Shown here: positions 26,882 to 36,154 of the stretch, piece by piece
How positions within the stretch are numbered: position 1 is the stretch's first letter
How the letters are laid out: every line of letters starts with the position of its first letter
Assembly: GCA_029246545.1 (NCBI GenBank)
Contig: JAQWMX010000022.1
Span: 1 to 64,000, forward strand
DNA from: Gammaproteobacteria bacterium
Lineage (GTDB): Bacteria; Pseudomonadota; Gammaproteobacteria; Pseudomonadales; Pseudohongiellaceae
Direction of reading: 5' to 3'
DNA length: 64,000 bases
The notes under the pieces: model-generated
The model's database searches: none
What the model was told of the DNA's origin: nothing
What the model saw: only the letters and a program-made list of their open reading frames with translations
Program-made: the position numbers and the translations under genes

Positions 26882-26917
26882 GAATTATCAACCATAGGGA
26901 GTTAACTTGTCAGTACC
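26882..26917. repeat. Family C repeat end, copy overlapping a gene terminus
   Basis: A 36-nt stretch that matches 39839-39874 at 33 of 36 positions and ends AGTTAACTTGTCAGTACC. The last bases encode the final Gly-Tyr and stop codon of the minus-strand dehydratase-like gene, so the element supplies that gene's terminus. The rest of the gap (26830-26881) shows nothing else. Confidence 0.75.
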
Positions 26918-29330
26918 CAATTAAGTCATCAAGAAACTCTTTTATCTGGCGATTGCTATCATCTTGGTCTTGATCTGATTGATTAAAATTCTCTAGTGTC
27001 AGTGCCAATACCGGTACTCCGGCTCGCTTCAGCGCTCTCAATACAAAGGGGTCGGCATCAGACAAAGCAATAACACCTTGAACACCGTGAGTTTCAGCCT
27101 CTCGAACGTGCCATGCACCCGCCCAAGTTGGCATACGTAATTCATCACCCATGGTGATGAAGCGGGCAGCAAGTGCTCGCAGAGGATCACGGTTATTATC
27201 AAATTTACGAATATAGCCGTCTGCCGCTAATCCCAAATACATGGACCACACAAATACAGCTCCGTGACTTTCCTGCCAACGTTGATAGAAACTCATGTCA
27301 CTCCACATGCCGCGCCCAACCCACATCAAACGCAGACGTTCGTTTGTACATACGCCTTCACCGGCTTCGGCTTTGTGCTTAACTTCTTCGTAAAAACGTT
27401 TGGCTGCATCTCGAGCCCACGTAGTGCCACGATGCCATTGCGGCACCATAGTCGCGGGCATGGTATCCACAATACTCACTGGTGCCGGATAAGTCTGAGC
27501 GATTAAATCTCGGGTTAGAAGGTAGTAATTTTCTTGTTCGTTGACCAAATGCATGATGTTAACGAAGGCATCCTTATCAAAAACTTGGCCGGTAATTTTT
27601 CCTATGCGTTTAATAGCCTCGTTCATTTCGTCAGCCAGCAAATCTATGCGACAAGCCTCCAGTTCTGTATCCCAGTTATCGGGCAAGCTGTCCCACCACT
27701 GAGCAGAAATATCCAACCTAGGATCGATAGTGCGTTCAAACTGAATAAGCTCCGCCTTGGTTTCCCGAGCCCAGTGATCATAGATGCGGGGTGTTGCATC
27801 ACTCGAGTTAACGGCTTCCACAAAATCAGGTTTCGGCAACCCGCCCCAGGGGGCTAAAGATGCATCTTCATCAAAGAATGCCGCTAAGCCCTGTGAACTA
27901 TAAGATTCAACATCAGAGGGGTAGCCATGTTCTTTTAATAAGCCAAAATAGCGTTTTGATTGCTGTTTAGCAGCAGCAATGGATGCCCACCACTGGGTAA
28001 CTACAAAGGGTATGCCCATTGCCCGCAAGGTTTCTTGTGGGGCATTGGCACCGACAACAGCAAAAGGGCTTCCATCGGCTGCTTGCTGTTTTACTTTCTG
28101 AAACCAGTCCCTTTGATAAGAACCAAAATCAGCTACTGAGGCGAGTACTTTTTTACTCTGCTTAGGTTTTGAAGTTGAATTTCCAGAAGAATTTTTTTGG
28201 TTCATTTGCTTGCTTGAATTAGTATCAACGCTAATAGTTTTAGGCTCAGCAAATAAGGTTTCTGTATCTGCTAGTTGATCACCTTTGCACCATATACCGC
28301 AGGCAATACCCTCAGAAAATAGCATTCCTTGGATTATTCGAGCATCCCACTGTGAAGGCTCGTCACCTTTTGTCACTAAATACAACACGCCGTCAGCTTT
28401 AGTTTTTCTAGCCAGTTTAATCAGCTGATGAGCTCGTTCAAAAGCGGGAATAAGCTTAGAGGGTTGTCTTAGCGCCGGATCAGACAAATATTCAATCCAG
28501 TCATTCGTCATACCAACCGAGTGTAAGAGAGAGTCACCATAATCATGAATATCACCGACGATCTGATACCCTGCATCTGATAACTCTTGATAAACCTTAC
28601 CAGTAAATTGTGGTGCACCAGCCGTAATCAGTCGCTTTGCTATAGAGGGTGACTGAGTTTTGCATTCTTCAATGGCCTGGCTCAATAACGGCGCTAGTTG
28701 TTCTGGCGGCAATATTTGCGCTGCCGCAATCATTGCATAAAACTCTGCACCCGACACCAGTGATGGTTGACCATCTCGTAAAGCTTTTGCTGTCTGTAGC
28801 AATGTTAAGTTTTCAATATGGTCAGCCATAGCCTTCTGCCAACTAATGTTAGTAAGTTTTTGCACCGACAATGATTCAAGCGCTTGCACCAACTGCTGAA
28901 GACGAATCTTGTTATAAGTCTGAGATGTCTCTTTAGGTAAGTGTAAAAAATCTAAAAATAAGATAGGACGAGACTCGATATCGCCAGTACGCAATAACTC
29001 TCGCAATGAATAAAATATTTGTGGCAGTTCGTTGTCTGCGTGGGTAATCAACAACGGAGTATTGGTCTGATCACTGAGTATTTGTTGTAATAGCGAACGA
29101 CCGCGCTGCCCCAATGTTTCTGTTCCAATTAACTCATCAGCTAATGGCGTTTTCATCTCTAAATCTGCAACCATTCGTACGGGCGTTAATCCAAGTGCTC
29201 GAAGTAATTCATAAGGAGCATCTGGCCCCAATACACGAATAGTCTCATGCCCTTGCTGCCGTAATTGAGCAGCGTTCAAAGAGGGTTCTTGAGCAGCTTC
29301 GATAAGCTTCTGGATTGCAGAGCCCGACAT
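26910..29330 (-). CDS. Fused, cysteine-poor 2-hydroxyacyl-CoA dehydratase-like protein
   Basis: An 806-residue protein made of two 2-hydroxyacyl-CoA dehydratase D-component-like halves (about 25-340 and 395-800) joined by a polar, Ser/Asn/Lys-rich linker (about 365-390). The first half shows DAPYELLRALGLTPVRM, the second NAPQETLRAMGIPFVV and WGGLPKPDFVEAVNSSDATP. Classical members are heterodimers in which cysteines hold [4Fe-4S] clusters. Here only five cysteines exist and the usual positions are occupied by other residues (E475 in VESYSS, D511 in SSDAT, D758 in LSDADP, and A98 in the first half). It overlaps a CaiB-type CoA-transferase gene by one base, the pairing seen in FldA-FldBC. No activator ATPase gene is nearby. 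Confidence 0.75.
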   Translation of the reverse strand: MSGSAIQKLIEAAQEPSLNAAQLRQQGHETIRVLGPDAPYELLRALGLTPVRMVADLEMKTPLADELIGTETLGQRGRSLLQQILSDQTNTPLLITHADNELPQIFYSLRELLRTGDIESRPILFLDFLHLPKETSQTYNKIRLQQLVQALESLSVQKLTNISWQKAMADHIENLTLLQTAKALRDGQPSLVSGAEFYAMIAAAQILPPEQLAPLLSQAIEECKTQSPSIAKRLITAGAPQFTGKVYQELSDAGYQIVGDIHDYGDSLLHSVGMTNDWIEYLSDPALRQPSKLIPAFERAHQLIKLARKTKADGVLYLVTKGDEPSQWDARIIQGMLFSEGIACGIWCKGDQLADTETLFAEPKTISVDTNSSKQMNQKNSSGNSTSKPKQSKKVLASVADFGSYQRDWFQKVKQQAADGSPFAVVGANAPQETLRAMGIPFVVTQWWASIAAAKQQSKRYFGLLKEHGYPSDVESYSSQGLAAFFDEDASLAPWGGLPKPDFVEAVNSSDATPRIYDHWARETKAELIQFERTIDPRLDISAQWWDSLPDNWDTELEACRIDLLADEMNEAIKRIGKITGQVFDKDAFVNIMHLVNEQENYYLLTRDLIAQTYPAPVSIVDTMPATMVPQWHRGTTWARDAAKRFYEEVKHKAEAGEGVCTNERLRLMWVGRGMWSDMSFYQRWQESHGAVFVWSMYLGLAADGYIRKFDNNRDPLRALAARFITMGDELRMPTWAGAWHVREAETHGVQGVIALSDADPFVLRALKRAGVPVLALTLENFNQSDQDQDDSNRQIKEFLDDLIGY

Positions 29331-30583
29331 TAAATAACCCCTTTATCCCGGAGTTCAGCTATTTTTTCGACTGAATAACCCAATTTTTCCCGCAATATGT
29401 AATCGTTGTGCTCACCAACTATGATGGGGATTGCGTCATCAAAACCCGTTCTTGCATCGGAAAAATTAATGGGTATACCTGCCGTATGCATATTCACCGT
29501 AGGTTCATAACTGGGATGCACAACCTGTGCGGTTTCGTTGCGTGATGTAACGCGTGAGTCACGCATAGCTTCTTCGGGATGACGCACTGGGGCAACAGGA
29601 ACACCTTCGGCTTCTAACTTATCGACCACTGTTTGAGTCTTCATTGTTTTCGACCAGTCGGTGATCATCGCTTCCAATATGGCAGCATTGGCGACCCGTA
29701 CATCTCGAGTGGCAAAACGTGGATCGTCATTGAGTTCGGGTCGTTCCATCGCTTTAAATAGTCCTTTTGCGAGTTTTTCATGCACAGCAACCAAAGCCAC
29801 ATATCCATCCGAACATTCGAATACCCCAAAAGGGGACAGGCGTTGTACGGTTAATCCAGTGCGGGCTTCCATACCCGCCGCTTCCATGGCCGCCCAGTTT
29901 TCAATGGAGACGAATGAGGTCAATGCGCCTAGCATGGAGACGTCGACTTGCTGACCATTGCCCGTTCGATGGCGCTGTTCCAATGCTGATAAAATACCGA
30001 CGATAGCAAATACGGGGGCCAACATATCGGCAATCGGTATTCCGATTCGTACTGGGGGTTCATTGGCAGCGCCACTGGCATACATTGCTCCAGACAGGGC
30101 TTGAATAATAATATCCATGGCTTTATCACCCTTAGCAGAGGTCGCACCAAAACCACTTAAAGAGCAATAAATAATGCCTGGATTCTCTCGTTTTGACGCT
30201 TCGTAGCCAACACCTAACCTGTCGGCAGTACCAGATGTAAAATTCTCCACCACGATATCGGCAGTTTTTACTAGGTCTAGAAATATTTGTTTAGCTTCTG
30301 GCTGCTTTAAATCCAAAGAGATGCCATGTTTTCCGCGAGAACGAGTTAGGTGCGAAACAGAAACATCGTCTTCAAATTTTTGTTCAACAACGACTCCATT
30401 TCGACCGATATAAGGGCTGTTTTTCCGTGCTAGATCGCCACCGCGGGGATCTTCAATTTTAATCACCTCGGCACCTAAACCGGCGAGCAGCAAGGTGGCG
30501 TATGGTCCAGCTAAAGCACGAGTGAGATCAACTACCCGTAAACCTTCCAATGGACGCTCGGGGTTTGCTACTTCTGTGTTCAT
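29330..30583 (-). CDS. CaiB/BaiF-type (class III) CoA-transferase
   Basis: A 417-residue class III CoA-transferase. The opening LEGLRVVDLTRALAGPYATLLLAGLGAEVIKIEDP is the family N-terminus, DLKQPEAKQIFLDLVKTADIVVENF follows, and the catalytic aspartate is expected in GDKAMDIIIQALSGAM. It moves CoA between carboxylic acids through an aspartyl-CoA anhydride. It is the start of a coupled pair with the dehydratase-like gene and sits 42 bp after the TRAP binding protein, so the imported acid is probably activated here. The substrate is unknown; arylactate-type acids are one possibility by analogy with FldA. Confidence 0.92.
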   Translation of the reverse strand: MNTEVANPERPLEGLRVVDLTRALAGPYATLLLAGLGAEVIKIEDPRGGDLARKNSPYIGRNGVVVEQKFEDDVSVSHLTRSRGKHGISLDLKQPEAKQIFLDLVKTADIVVENFTSGTADRLGVGYEASKRENPGIIYCSLSGFGATSAKGDKAMDIIIQALSGAMYASGAANEPPVRIGIPIADMLAPVFAIVGILSALEQRHRTGNGQQVDVSMLGALTSFVSIENWAAMEAAGMEARTGLTVQRLSPFGVFECSDGYVALVAVHEKLAKGLFKAMERPELNDDPRFATRDVRVANAAILEAMITDWSKTMKTQTVVDKLEAEGVPVAPVRHPEEAMRDSRVTSRNETAQVVHPSYEPTVNMHTAGIPINFSDARTGFDDAIPIIVGEHNDYILREKLGYSVEKIAELRDKGVI

Positions 30584-30625
30584 TATTTTTCCTAATTTAA
30601 TTCTATGTTTCGTTCGTGAAAAATT

Positions 30626-31678
30626 TCACAGAGAACCACGCTCGCAATCTATAGGAGATCCAGCAGCCAAGATTTGCTGCGCAGTTCGAAAAACTGGTTC
30701 GGCATCAATTCCTATATTGGCAATAGATAAGGCCTGTTCTAAAGCAGCTGCGTTGTATAACTGATCAAATTCCTGTTGTTCCTGGTCTGGGAAGTCGTGA
30801 AACTGAATACCATTTTCTTGACCAAACTCTAGTCCTTGAGCCTCTGCTATTTTAAGTAGTCTCGACAAAGCTGATTCCCAGGTATTGCGATTTTCAAGAA
30901 TAATTTCTTGTAGCTCAGAAGGTAAGTTGTTCCATGTTTTTTCAGACATAGCGCGTGCCGGGTAACCACCACGACTAAATCTAATATTGGAGAAGTGATC
31001 AGCAACCTCAGAAAAACGCAAGCTATAAAAGGTATCGCCTGGAGCAACAACGCCATCAATTACACCTTTGGCCAGAGCGGAATAAACTTCACCCATAGGC
31101 ATATTGACGGGGTCAGCACCCAACTGTCGCAGAACCTCAACCATTTCGGCAGGCGTTCGTAAGCGCATTCCTCTAAAGTCTTCAAGCGACGTAATTGGTT
31201 TATCTCGGGTAATTATCGCAGGTAAATTGCCGCCCTGAACGGCCAATACAACAAGCCCTTCCAACTCCCGGTCAAACTGGGGGAAGGCCTCGGCCAAACA
31301 GTTATAAACAGAGACTTGATCTTCAATTGATCGCACCCCGCCATAAAAGCCAGCCTGTGTGCGGATTAAGTGGGTTCCACCTTTCACGTAAATAGGCGAG
31401 ATCAGGCCAATATCTGCAATGCCATGGCGAATTTCTAACATGCTCATATCTGCATTAAGAACAGGGCCGCCCCAGTAAGGTTTAAAAGCTATACGCCCTT
31501 GGCTTTGTTCCACAACTGCATCCATCCATTCCTGGTCGGCCAAACTAAATGGGTGGCTAGAAGGGTAAGGCGTTGCATAGGTCAATAGGTAGTCTGCATC
31601 AGAAGAATTATCGTCTGATGAACAACCCATTAGAGTGCCAATAAATACAGCAGTGATGAAGAAAAGATGTGTGCGCAT
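30626..31678 (-). CDS. TRAP transporter substrate-binding lipoprotein (DctP-like)
   Basis: A 350-residue protein started at the ATG at 31678, placed 1-2 nt after the permease stop with GGGAG just upstream; an earlier in-frame start would add ten residues within the permease gene. The N-terminus is a lipoprotein signal with lipobox LMGC, so the protein is membrane-tethered. Family features include YATPYPSSHPFSLADQEW and the specificity arginine region SLEDFRGMRLRTPAEMVEVLRQLGADPVNMPMGEVYSAL. TRAP systems of this type import carboxylic acids with sodium. It is the third gene of a five-gene operon. Confidence 0.92.
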   Translation of the reverse strand: MRTHLFFITAVFIGTLMGCSSDDNSSDADYLLTYATPYPSSHPFSLADQEWMDAVVEQSQGRIAFKPYWGGPVLNADMSMLEIRHGIADIGLISPIYVKGGTHLIRTQAGFYGGVRSIEDQVSVYNCLAEAFPQFDRELEGLVVLAVQGGNLPAIITRDKPITSLEDFRGMRLRTPAEMVEVLRQLGADPVNMPMGEVYSALAKGVIDGVVAPGDTFYSLRFSEVADHFSNIRFSRGGYPARAMSEKTWNNLPSELQEIILENRNTWESALSRLLKIAEAQGLEFGQENGIQFHDFPDQEQQEFDQLYNAAALEQALSIANIGIDAEPVFRTAQQILAAGSPIDCERGSL

Positions 31679-31680
31679 TT

Positions 31681-32985
31681 TTACACTCCCGCTATGCTGG
31701 GCAGCCATAAAACAATGACTGGCAGCGCGATAATCAAACCCAGATGTAAAACATCGGCAATAAGAAAAGGTCCTATACCCTTAAAAATAGCACCAAGTTC
31801 AATGTCTTTTGCAATGCCATGAATGATATAGGCATTCAGCCCAAGCGGCGGCAAAATAAATCCCACCTCCATAGCGCGCACCAAGAAAATACCAAACCAA
31901 ATTGGGCTATAACCTAGCTCGACAGCAATAGGCAGGAATATGGGGGTAACCAGAAGCATGAGTGCTAGGCCGTCGAGAAATGAGCCCAACACCAGGAATA
32001 GAATCGCCATTACGATAATGGCTGTGACCGGTCCTGCATCTAGGTCCAGAACCAGATTCGACATGAATTCGGCAATGCCTGTAATACTAATAAAGGTCGC
32101 AAATAGCATCGCGCCAATAATAATCAGGTAGATCATACCGCTAGTTCGCAGGGTTTCCACAAAGGCTGCAACTAAAGCTGGAAATCGCAAGGCACCACGA
32201 ATTGCACACAATATCAAAGCTAACGCGACACCCACAGAGGCCGCTTCAGTTGGGGTAAACCAACCGATCGTTAGACCGCCAATAACAAGCACGACCAAAA
32301 AGAAAACATCAATTATTTTTACTAAACTAGCCAGCCGATCTCGCATGCTGACACGTTTACTTGACGGACCTAGCGCAGGCCTAAAATAACAAAGCACTGA
32401 GATTGCAAGCATGTAAAACATGGCTTGAGTAATGCCGGGAAAAATCGCGGCGACAAATAATCTGCCAATCGATTGTTCAGCAATAATACCGAACACAATC
32501 AATGCGCCAGATGGCGGAATAAGTGCACCCAATGTGCCACCGGCCGCTAATGCCCCACAGGCAAAACCCGGGTCATAACCTGCCTTGCGCATCTCGGGTA
32601 AAGCGGCAGAACCGACAGTAGCCACTGTGGCCAAACTTGAGCCACTAATAGCTCCAAACCCTGCACAACCAGCGACTGATGCCAAGGCCAAACCGCCACG
32701 TCTGTGACCAATAAAGCGCGCAGCTACATCAAAGAAATCTCGGCTGGCTCCTGCGGCAAAACACAAATGGGCCATAAGTAAGAACAGTGGCAATACACCA
32801 AGATCATATCTGCTGACAACGTCAAAACTCACCACTCCAACTTTTATTAGTGCAGCTTCGGGGCTAATAATGACCGCAATCCCTGCTAAGCCCACCAGGC
32901 CTAATCCAACACCTATGGGCACGCCCATGGTGATTAGAACCAGCAGTGAGACAATCCCAAAAACGCCAATTAGTTCTGGGCTCAT
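31681..32985 (-). CDS. TRAP transporter large permease (DctM-like)
   Basis: A 434-residue membrane protein with about twelve segments. The DctM hallmarks are the repeated glycine-rich loops AGCAGFGAISGSSLATVATVGSAALPEMRKAGYDPGFA and the C-terminal ILPPLGLNAYIIHGIAKDIEL, plus LAAGGTLGALIPPSGALIVFGIIAEQSIG. It overlaps the small permease gene by 4 bp and is followed at once by the binding protein. It is the sodium-driven transport subunit. Confidence 0.94.
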   Translation of the reverse strand: MSPELIGVFGIVSLLVLITMGVPIGVGLGLVGLAGIAVIISPEAALIKVGVVSFDVVSRYDLGVLPLFLLMAHLCFAAGASRDFFDVAARFIGHRRGGLALASVAGCAGFGAISGSSLATVATVGSAALPEMRKAGYDPGFACGALAAGGTLGALIPPSGALIVFGIIAEQSIGRLFVAAIFPGITQAMFYMLAISVLCYFRPALGPSSKRVSMRDRLASLVKIIDVFFLVVLVIGGLTIGWFTPTEAASVGVALALILCAIRGALRFPALVAAFVETLRTSGMIYLIIIGAMLFATFISITGIAEFMSNLVLDLDAGPVTAIIVMAILFLVLGSFLDGLALMLLVTPIFLPIAVELGYSPIWFGIFLVRAMEVGFILPPLGLNAYIIHGIAKDIELGAIFKGIGPFLIADVLHLGLIIALPVIVLWLPSIAGV

Positions 32986-33485
32986 TTTTTACTTTCACCA
33001 AAACGGCTACACAAAAAATAAGCACTAACTAAAACCAGCGCAATAAATAACAATAATCTTAGCCACGCCAGCGGAATATGCAGTATTTCCGACCGCTCGT
33101 GTTCGTTCCAAACTTCCCAAATAATCCAAGCACAGCCAATCGCCATTAAGAGTGAAAAGATAGCGCTGATGATCGCCGTGAAATAGTTTAGTTTTGCAGA
33201 ATGGTCTGGCTTCAGCCTGCCGGTTAAGATTCGTACTCGTGCATGATTGCCGTGTTTTGTAGCTGCAACAATGGCCCCTGATGCCAGTAGAACAATACAT
33301 GCCTGAACAATTTCGATTGAACCCAATAAAGCAATATTCAAATGTCGACCTATCACTGCTATTGTGTCTGTCAGTACAGCAAATGCTAAGCCTAGGGAAC
33401 CAATCACAAGAAATATGCGCTCTGTGGCAGAAAAAGCTTTAACAGGTTCAACCTGTTTCTCGGAAATATCATCTTGTGACTTCAT
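32982..33485 (-). CDS. TRAP transporter small permease (DctQ-like)
   Basis: A 167-residue protein with four membrane segments and a polar N-terminal tail of about 20 residues. Length, position and the SLGLAFAVLTDTIAVIGRHLNIALLGSIEIVQ segment (family R-Y-x-F/E region) identify a DctQ-type subunit. It is first in the minus-strand TRAP/CoA operon, directly downstream of the divergent promoter at 33519-33565, and overlaps dctM by 4 bp. Confidence 0.9.
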   Translation of the reverse strand: MKSQDDISEKQVEPVKAFSATERIFLVIGSLGLAFAVLTDTIAVIGRHLNIALLGSIEIVQACIVLLASGAIVAATKHGNHARVRILTGRLKPDHSAKLNYFTAIISAIFSLLMAIGCAWIIWEVWNEHERSEILHIPLAWLRLLLFIALVLVSAYFLCSRFGESKK

Positions 33486-33518
33486 TGCACCCCCATCTAC
33501 AAGCTATTGAGCATGAAC

Positions 33519-33565
33519 AATTATTGTTATTTAGCATAACATTCGATATAGTCATTTACAATAAT
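33519..33565. promoter_or_regulatory. Divergent promoter/operator, copy 1
   Basis: The first 34 bp are identical to 38504-38537. On the plus strand TTGTTA (33524-33529), a 17-bp spacer and TATAGT (33547-33552) form a sigma70-like promoter toward the hydrolase. An inverted repeat GTTAT-N5-ATAAC (33526-33540) overlaps it. An outer pair ATTATTGT (33520-33527) and ACAATAAT (33558-33565) is also inverted. On the minus strand TTGTAA-N17-TATGCT could serve the TRAP operon. A MarR-type repressor is the natural candidate to bind. Confidence 0.7.
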
Positions 33566-33649
33566 CTAAAAATAGATAATACAGCTTAAATAGTTAGCAG
33601 ACATTAAAGAAAAGTTTGCTATATTTTAGGAACACCTCTGGGTCTGAAT

Positions 33650-35071
33650 ATGAAATTTAAACAAATACTACATAGTTTTTTGACCTTATGGATTAGCTGT
33701 TTGTTCATATCTCTTAGTCATGCTCAGGCGGTAAGTCGGGTTAATGACTCTTCTATAACTACGAATACTGGCGAGCATATAGACGGGACTGCGTATCGCA
33801 TTGATTATCCCGATAATTTCAATGGTACTTTGCTGATCGGTCTTGACTATGCCTCTCGTCAATACCAATCACCAGAGTCACAGACCTTGCTTGCACTGGG
33901 TTACGCAATGGCAGGCGTTACTCGAATAGTTACCGGCTGGGATGTGGAAGCATCAGCCAGTAATCATTTGACGACACTGGACATATATAATCAATTACAT
34001 GGTAGCCCTCGACAGACTCTTCTTTATGGACGCTCTTTGGGGGCGCATACCGGAGCGACAATCGTACATAAATATGCTGATCGTTTTGATGGTGCCTTGC
34101 TGTCTTGTGGTGGTTTAGGGGGTGCAGTGGCTATCTGGAATAGCAAGTTTGATGCACTTTTTATAGCTAAGGCTTTGATTGCCGAAAATAACTCTGAGCT
34201 GAAGGTGATGGATATTCCTGATGATTTCGCAACAACGACTCGGCCTGCTTGGCTAGAGCTGCTTGCTGAGGCACAGCAAACTCCAGAAGGAAGAGCAAGA
34301 ATTGCGCTCGCTGCTGTAATCGCACAATTACCAAGCTGGTCACATCCTGCTAAACCACAACCAAACCCATTCGACATTGCCGCTCTGCAGGAAGGGTTAT
34401 ACGACAGCTTGGCAGGATCACCTTTGCCCACTGTTGGCCAGGCAATGAGCAGTAGAAATGAATTAAATCGACGTAGCGGCGGCAGTATCTCTTTTAATAC
34501 AGGGATTAATTACCGTGAAATTCTTCAAGGCTTGGATAATGCAGATATCGTTTACGAATTATATAGGTTGGCGGGTCTCGACATTAATGCCGATTTAAAC
34601 AAACTTGAACAGGCTCCTAGAGTTTCAGCAGACCTACAGGCCTTAACTTGGATAGCTCCACAAATATGGGATGGTAGGCTGACTATCCCAGTGCTAACCC
34701 TGAGCAATATAGGCGATAACATTTCTGCGGTTTCTGCACAGTATGCTTTTCAGGAAACGGTAAACCAGACAGGAAGTGCTGCTCTTTTACGACAGGTTTA
34801 CGTAAATTCTGCGGGTCATTGTTCTTTTTCTCCTGCAGAAACGGTTACCGCAATTAATACACTGATACAACGCCTCAACACAGGGGGCTGGGAAATGAGC
34901 ACTAACCCGTACACGATGAATAATAAGGCTGAAGCCTTGGATCTTGGTCCATCAAGATTTATACCTTTTCAGCCAGAACCCTTTGCACGCGCTTTTGATT
35001 CATGTGATCTGCTTGAGTTGGGTGTACAAGTGGAGTCTTCAGAAATTAACAATCTATGCTCAGCAGACTAG
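33650..35071 (+). CDS. Secreted alpha/beta-hydrolase-like protein 1
   Basis: A 473-residue exported protein (signal peptide about 1-25, ending SHAQA). It has an alpha/beta-hydrolase nucleophile elbow in LLYGRSLGAHTG (GxSxG), with candidate acid and base residues toward the C-terminus, including the HCSFSP histidine. The GEHIDGTAYRIDYPDNFNGTLLIGLDYASR segment is the N-terminal strand pair. It has no CSxxC feruloyl-esterase/tannase motif. It is transcribed divergently from a TRAP/CoA operon and shares a conserved promoter block with another hydrolase, so it probably releases the acid that is then imported. The bond and substrate are unknown. Confidence 0.78.
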   Translation: MKFKQILHSFLTLWISCLFISLSHAQAVSRVNDSSITTNTGEHIDGTAYRIDYPDNFNGTLLIGLDYASRQYQSPESQTLLALGYAMAGVTRIVTGWDVEASASNHLTTLDIYNQLHGSPRQTLLYGRSLGAHTGATIVHKYADRFDGALLSCGGLGGAVAIWNSKFDALFIAKALIAENNSELKVMDIPDDFATTTRPAWLELLAEAQQTPEGRARIALAAVIAQLPSWSHPAKPQPNPFDIAALQEGLYDSLAGSPLPTVGQAMSSRNELNRRSGGSISFNTGINYREILQGLDNADIVYELYRLAGLDINADLNKLEQAPRVSADLQALTWIAPQIWDGRLTIPVLTLSNIGDNISAVSAQYAFQETVNQTGSAALLRQVYVNSAGHCSFSPAETVTAINTLIQRLNTGGWEMSTNPYTMNNKAEALDLGPSRFIPFQPEPFARAFDSCDLLELGVQVESSEINNLCSAD

Positions 35072-35227
35072 CATTGTTATTAAGAATTCCCTGAGAATTA
35101 TAATCCTGGACCAGGGATAAAAATGACTTAATGAAAATAGTAAGCGCTATTAATTTGGAATGGACAAGCACGTGAAAATAATTGTTGTAATAAATACAGC
35201 CCTGCATACTAGCGAGCAAGTAGTTTA

Positions 35228-36109
35228 ATGTTGTCGGAACCTCTATCTTTTGAGTTGTTGCAAGAGCCACTAGAAAACCATATGGGTTATCAGTTGCGTC
35301 GAGCTGCTGTGCTGGTACAAGCTGATCTCACAGCAGTGTTAAAAGAGCTGAATCTAATTCCTAGTGCCGCTTTTATTTTGCTGGTCCTGTCAAATAAAAA
35401 AGACCTTATCCAGATGGAGCTTTCAAATCTATTGGGAATACAGAGAACTAATATTTCACCTTTGATAGCTAGACTGGAGAAACGTGGATTTTTATCTCGG
35501 TCTTCACTTGATGGTAGGTCTCATTATTTGAAATTAACGGGTCAGGGGATAAAGGAAATACCTCGAATTCTGGATTGTCTAGAACAACATGCAAAAAATT
35601 GTTTTGCACATCTCTCAGCTAGTAAGATGTCGAAACTTAATAAGGCTCTAAAAAATACTCAGCATTTGATTGATCAAAAAGTATCAAATTCTGAAGATGT
35701 TGCAGTTTATCGTCAGTTAAGCTTTTTAATTGTTCGCACTTCCTCGTTTGCTATGAGTAAACTGGTCAAGGAACTGGCACCTTTAGGCTTGACCCCTAGC
35801 AATGCTTCCGCAATGGTAATGATCGCAAATAACTCCGGGATTCATCAAAGCAAATTAGGACGAAGTTTGGATATAAAAAGAGCAAATATCTCTACATTGA
35901 TTAGTGAGCTAAAAGTACAAAAACTAGTCAATGTACAAGTCAAAGGAAGAACGCAGGAACTGAGCTTAAGTAAAAAAGGGCAGGCTTTGGTTAAACGGAT
36001 AGCGCAAATTTTGAATCAGCATGAGACTTATTTTTTTAACCATATAAAAAAGCCGCAAGAACTAATAAGCTCCCTCAGTGCTATTCGCCAACAATTAACA
36101 AAAAAATAA
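35228..36109 (+). CDS. Tandem double-MarR transcriptional regulator
   Basis: A 293-residue protein with two MarR-like winged-helix units in one chain: about 20-150 (LLGIQRTNISPLIARLEKRGFLSRSSLDGRSHYLKLT) and about 160-290 (LDIKRANISTLISELKVQKLVNVQVKGRTQELSLS). MarR proteins normally bind as dimers of single domains; here one chain carries both halves. It lies between two operon pairs whose divergent gaps share an identical 34-bp promoter/operator, so it is the best candidate regulator of both. The second half has a weaker wing arginine pattern. A ligand, likely an acid or its CoA ester, cannot be read from sequence. The start has no strong ribosome-binding site. Confidence 0.85.
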   Translation: MLSEPLSFELLQEPLENHMGYQLRRAAVLVQADLTAVLKELNLIPSAAFILLVLSNKKDLIQMELSNLLGIQRTNISPLIARLEKRGFLSRSSLDGRSHYLKLTGQGIKEIPRILDCLEQHAKNCFAHLSASKMSKLNKALKNTQHLIDQKVSNSEDVAVYRQLSFLIVRTSSFAMSKLVKELAPLGLTPSNASAMVMIANNSGIHQSKLGRSLDIKRANISTLISELKVQKLVNVQVKGRTQELSLSKKGQALVKRIAQILNQHETYFFNHIKKPQELISSLSAIRQQLTKK

Positions 36110-36154
36110 AAAACAGTTAGCGCTGAGTGTCATTTTAACCAATTTTTTTTCAAT

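Noticed and set aside
34024-34431. 135-residue minus-strand frame within the secreted hydrolase gene
   Set aside because: It is antisense to a gene with signal peptide and GxSxG motif and has no family features.
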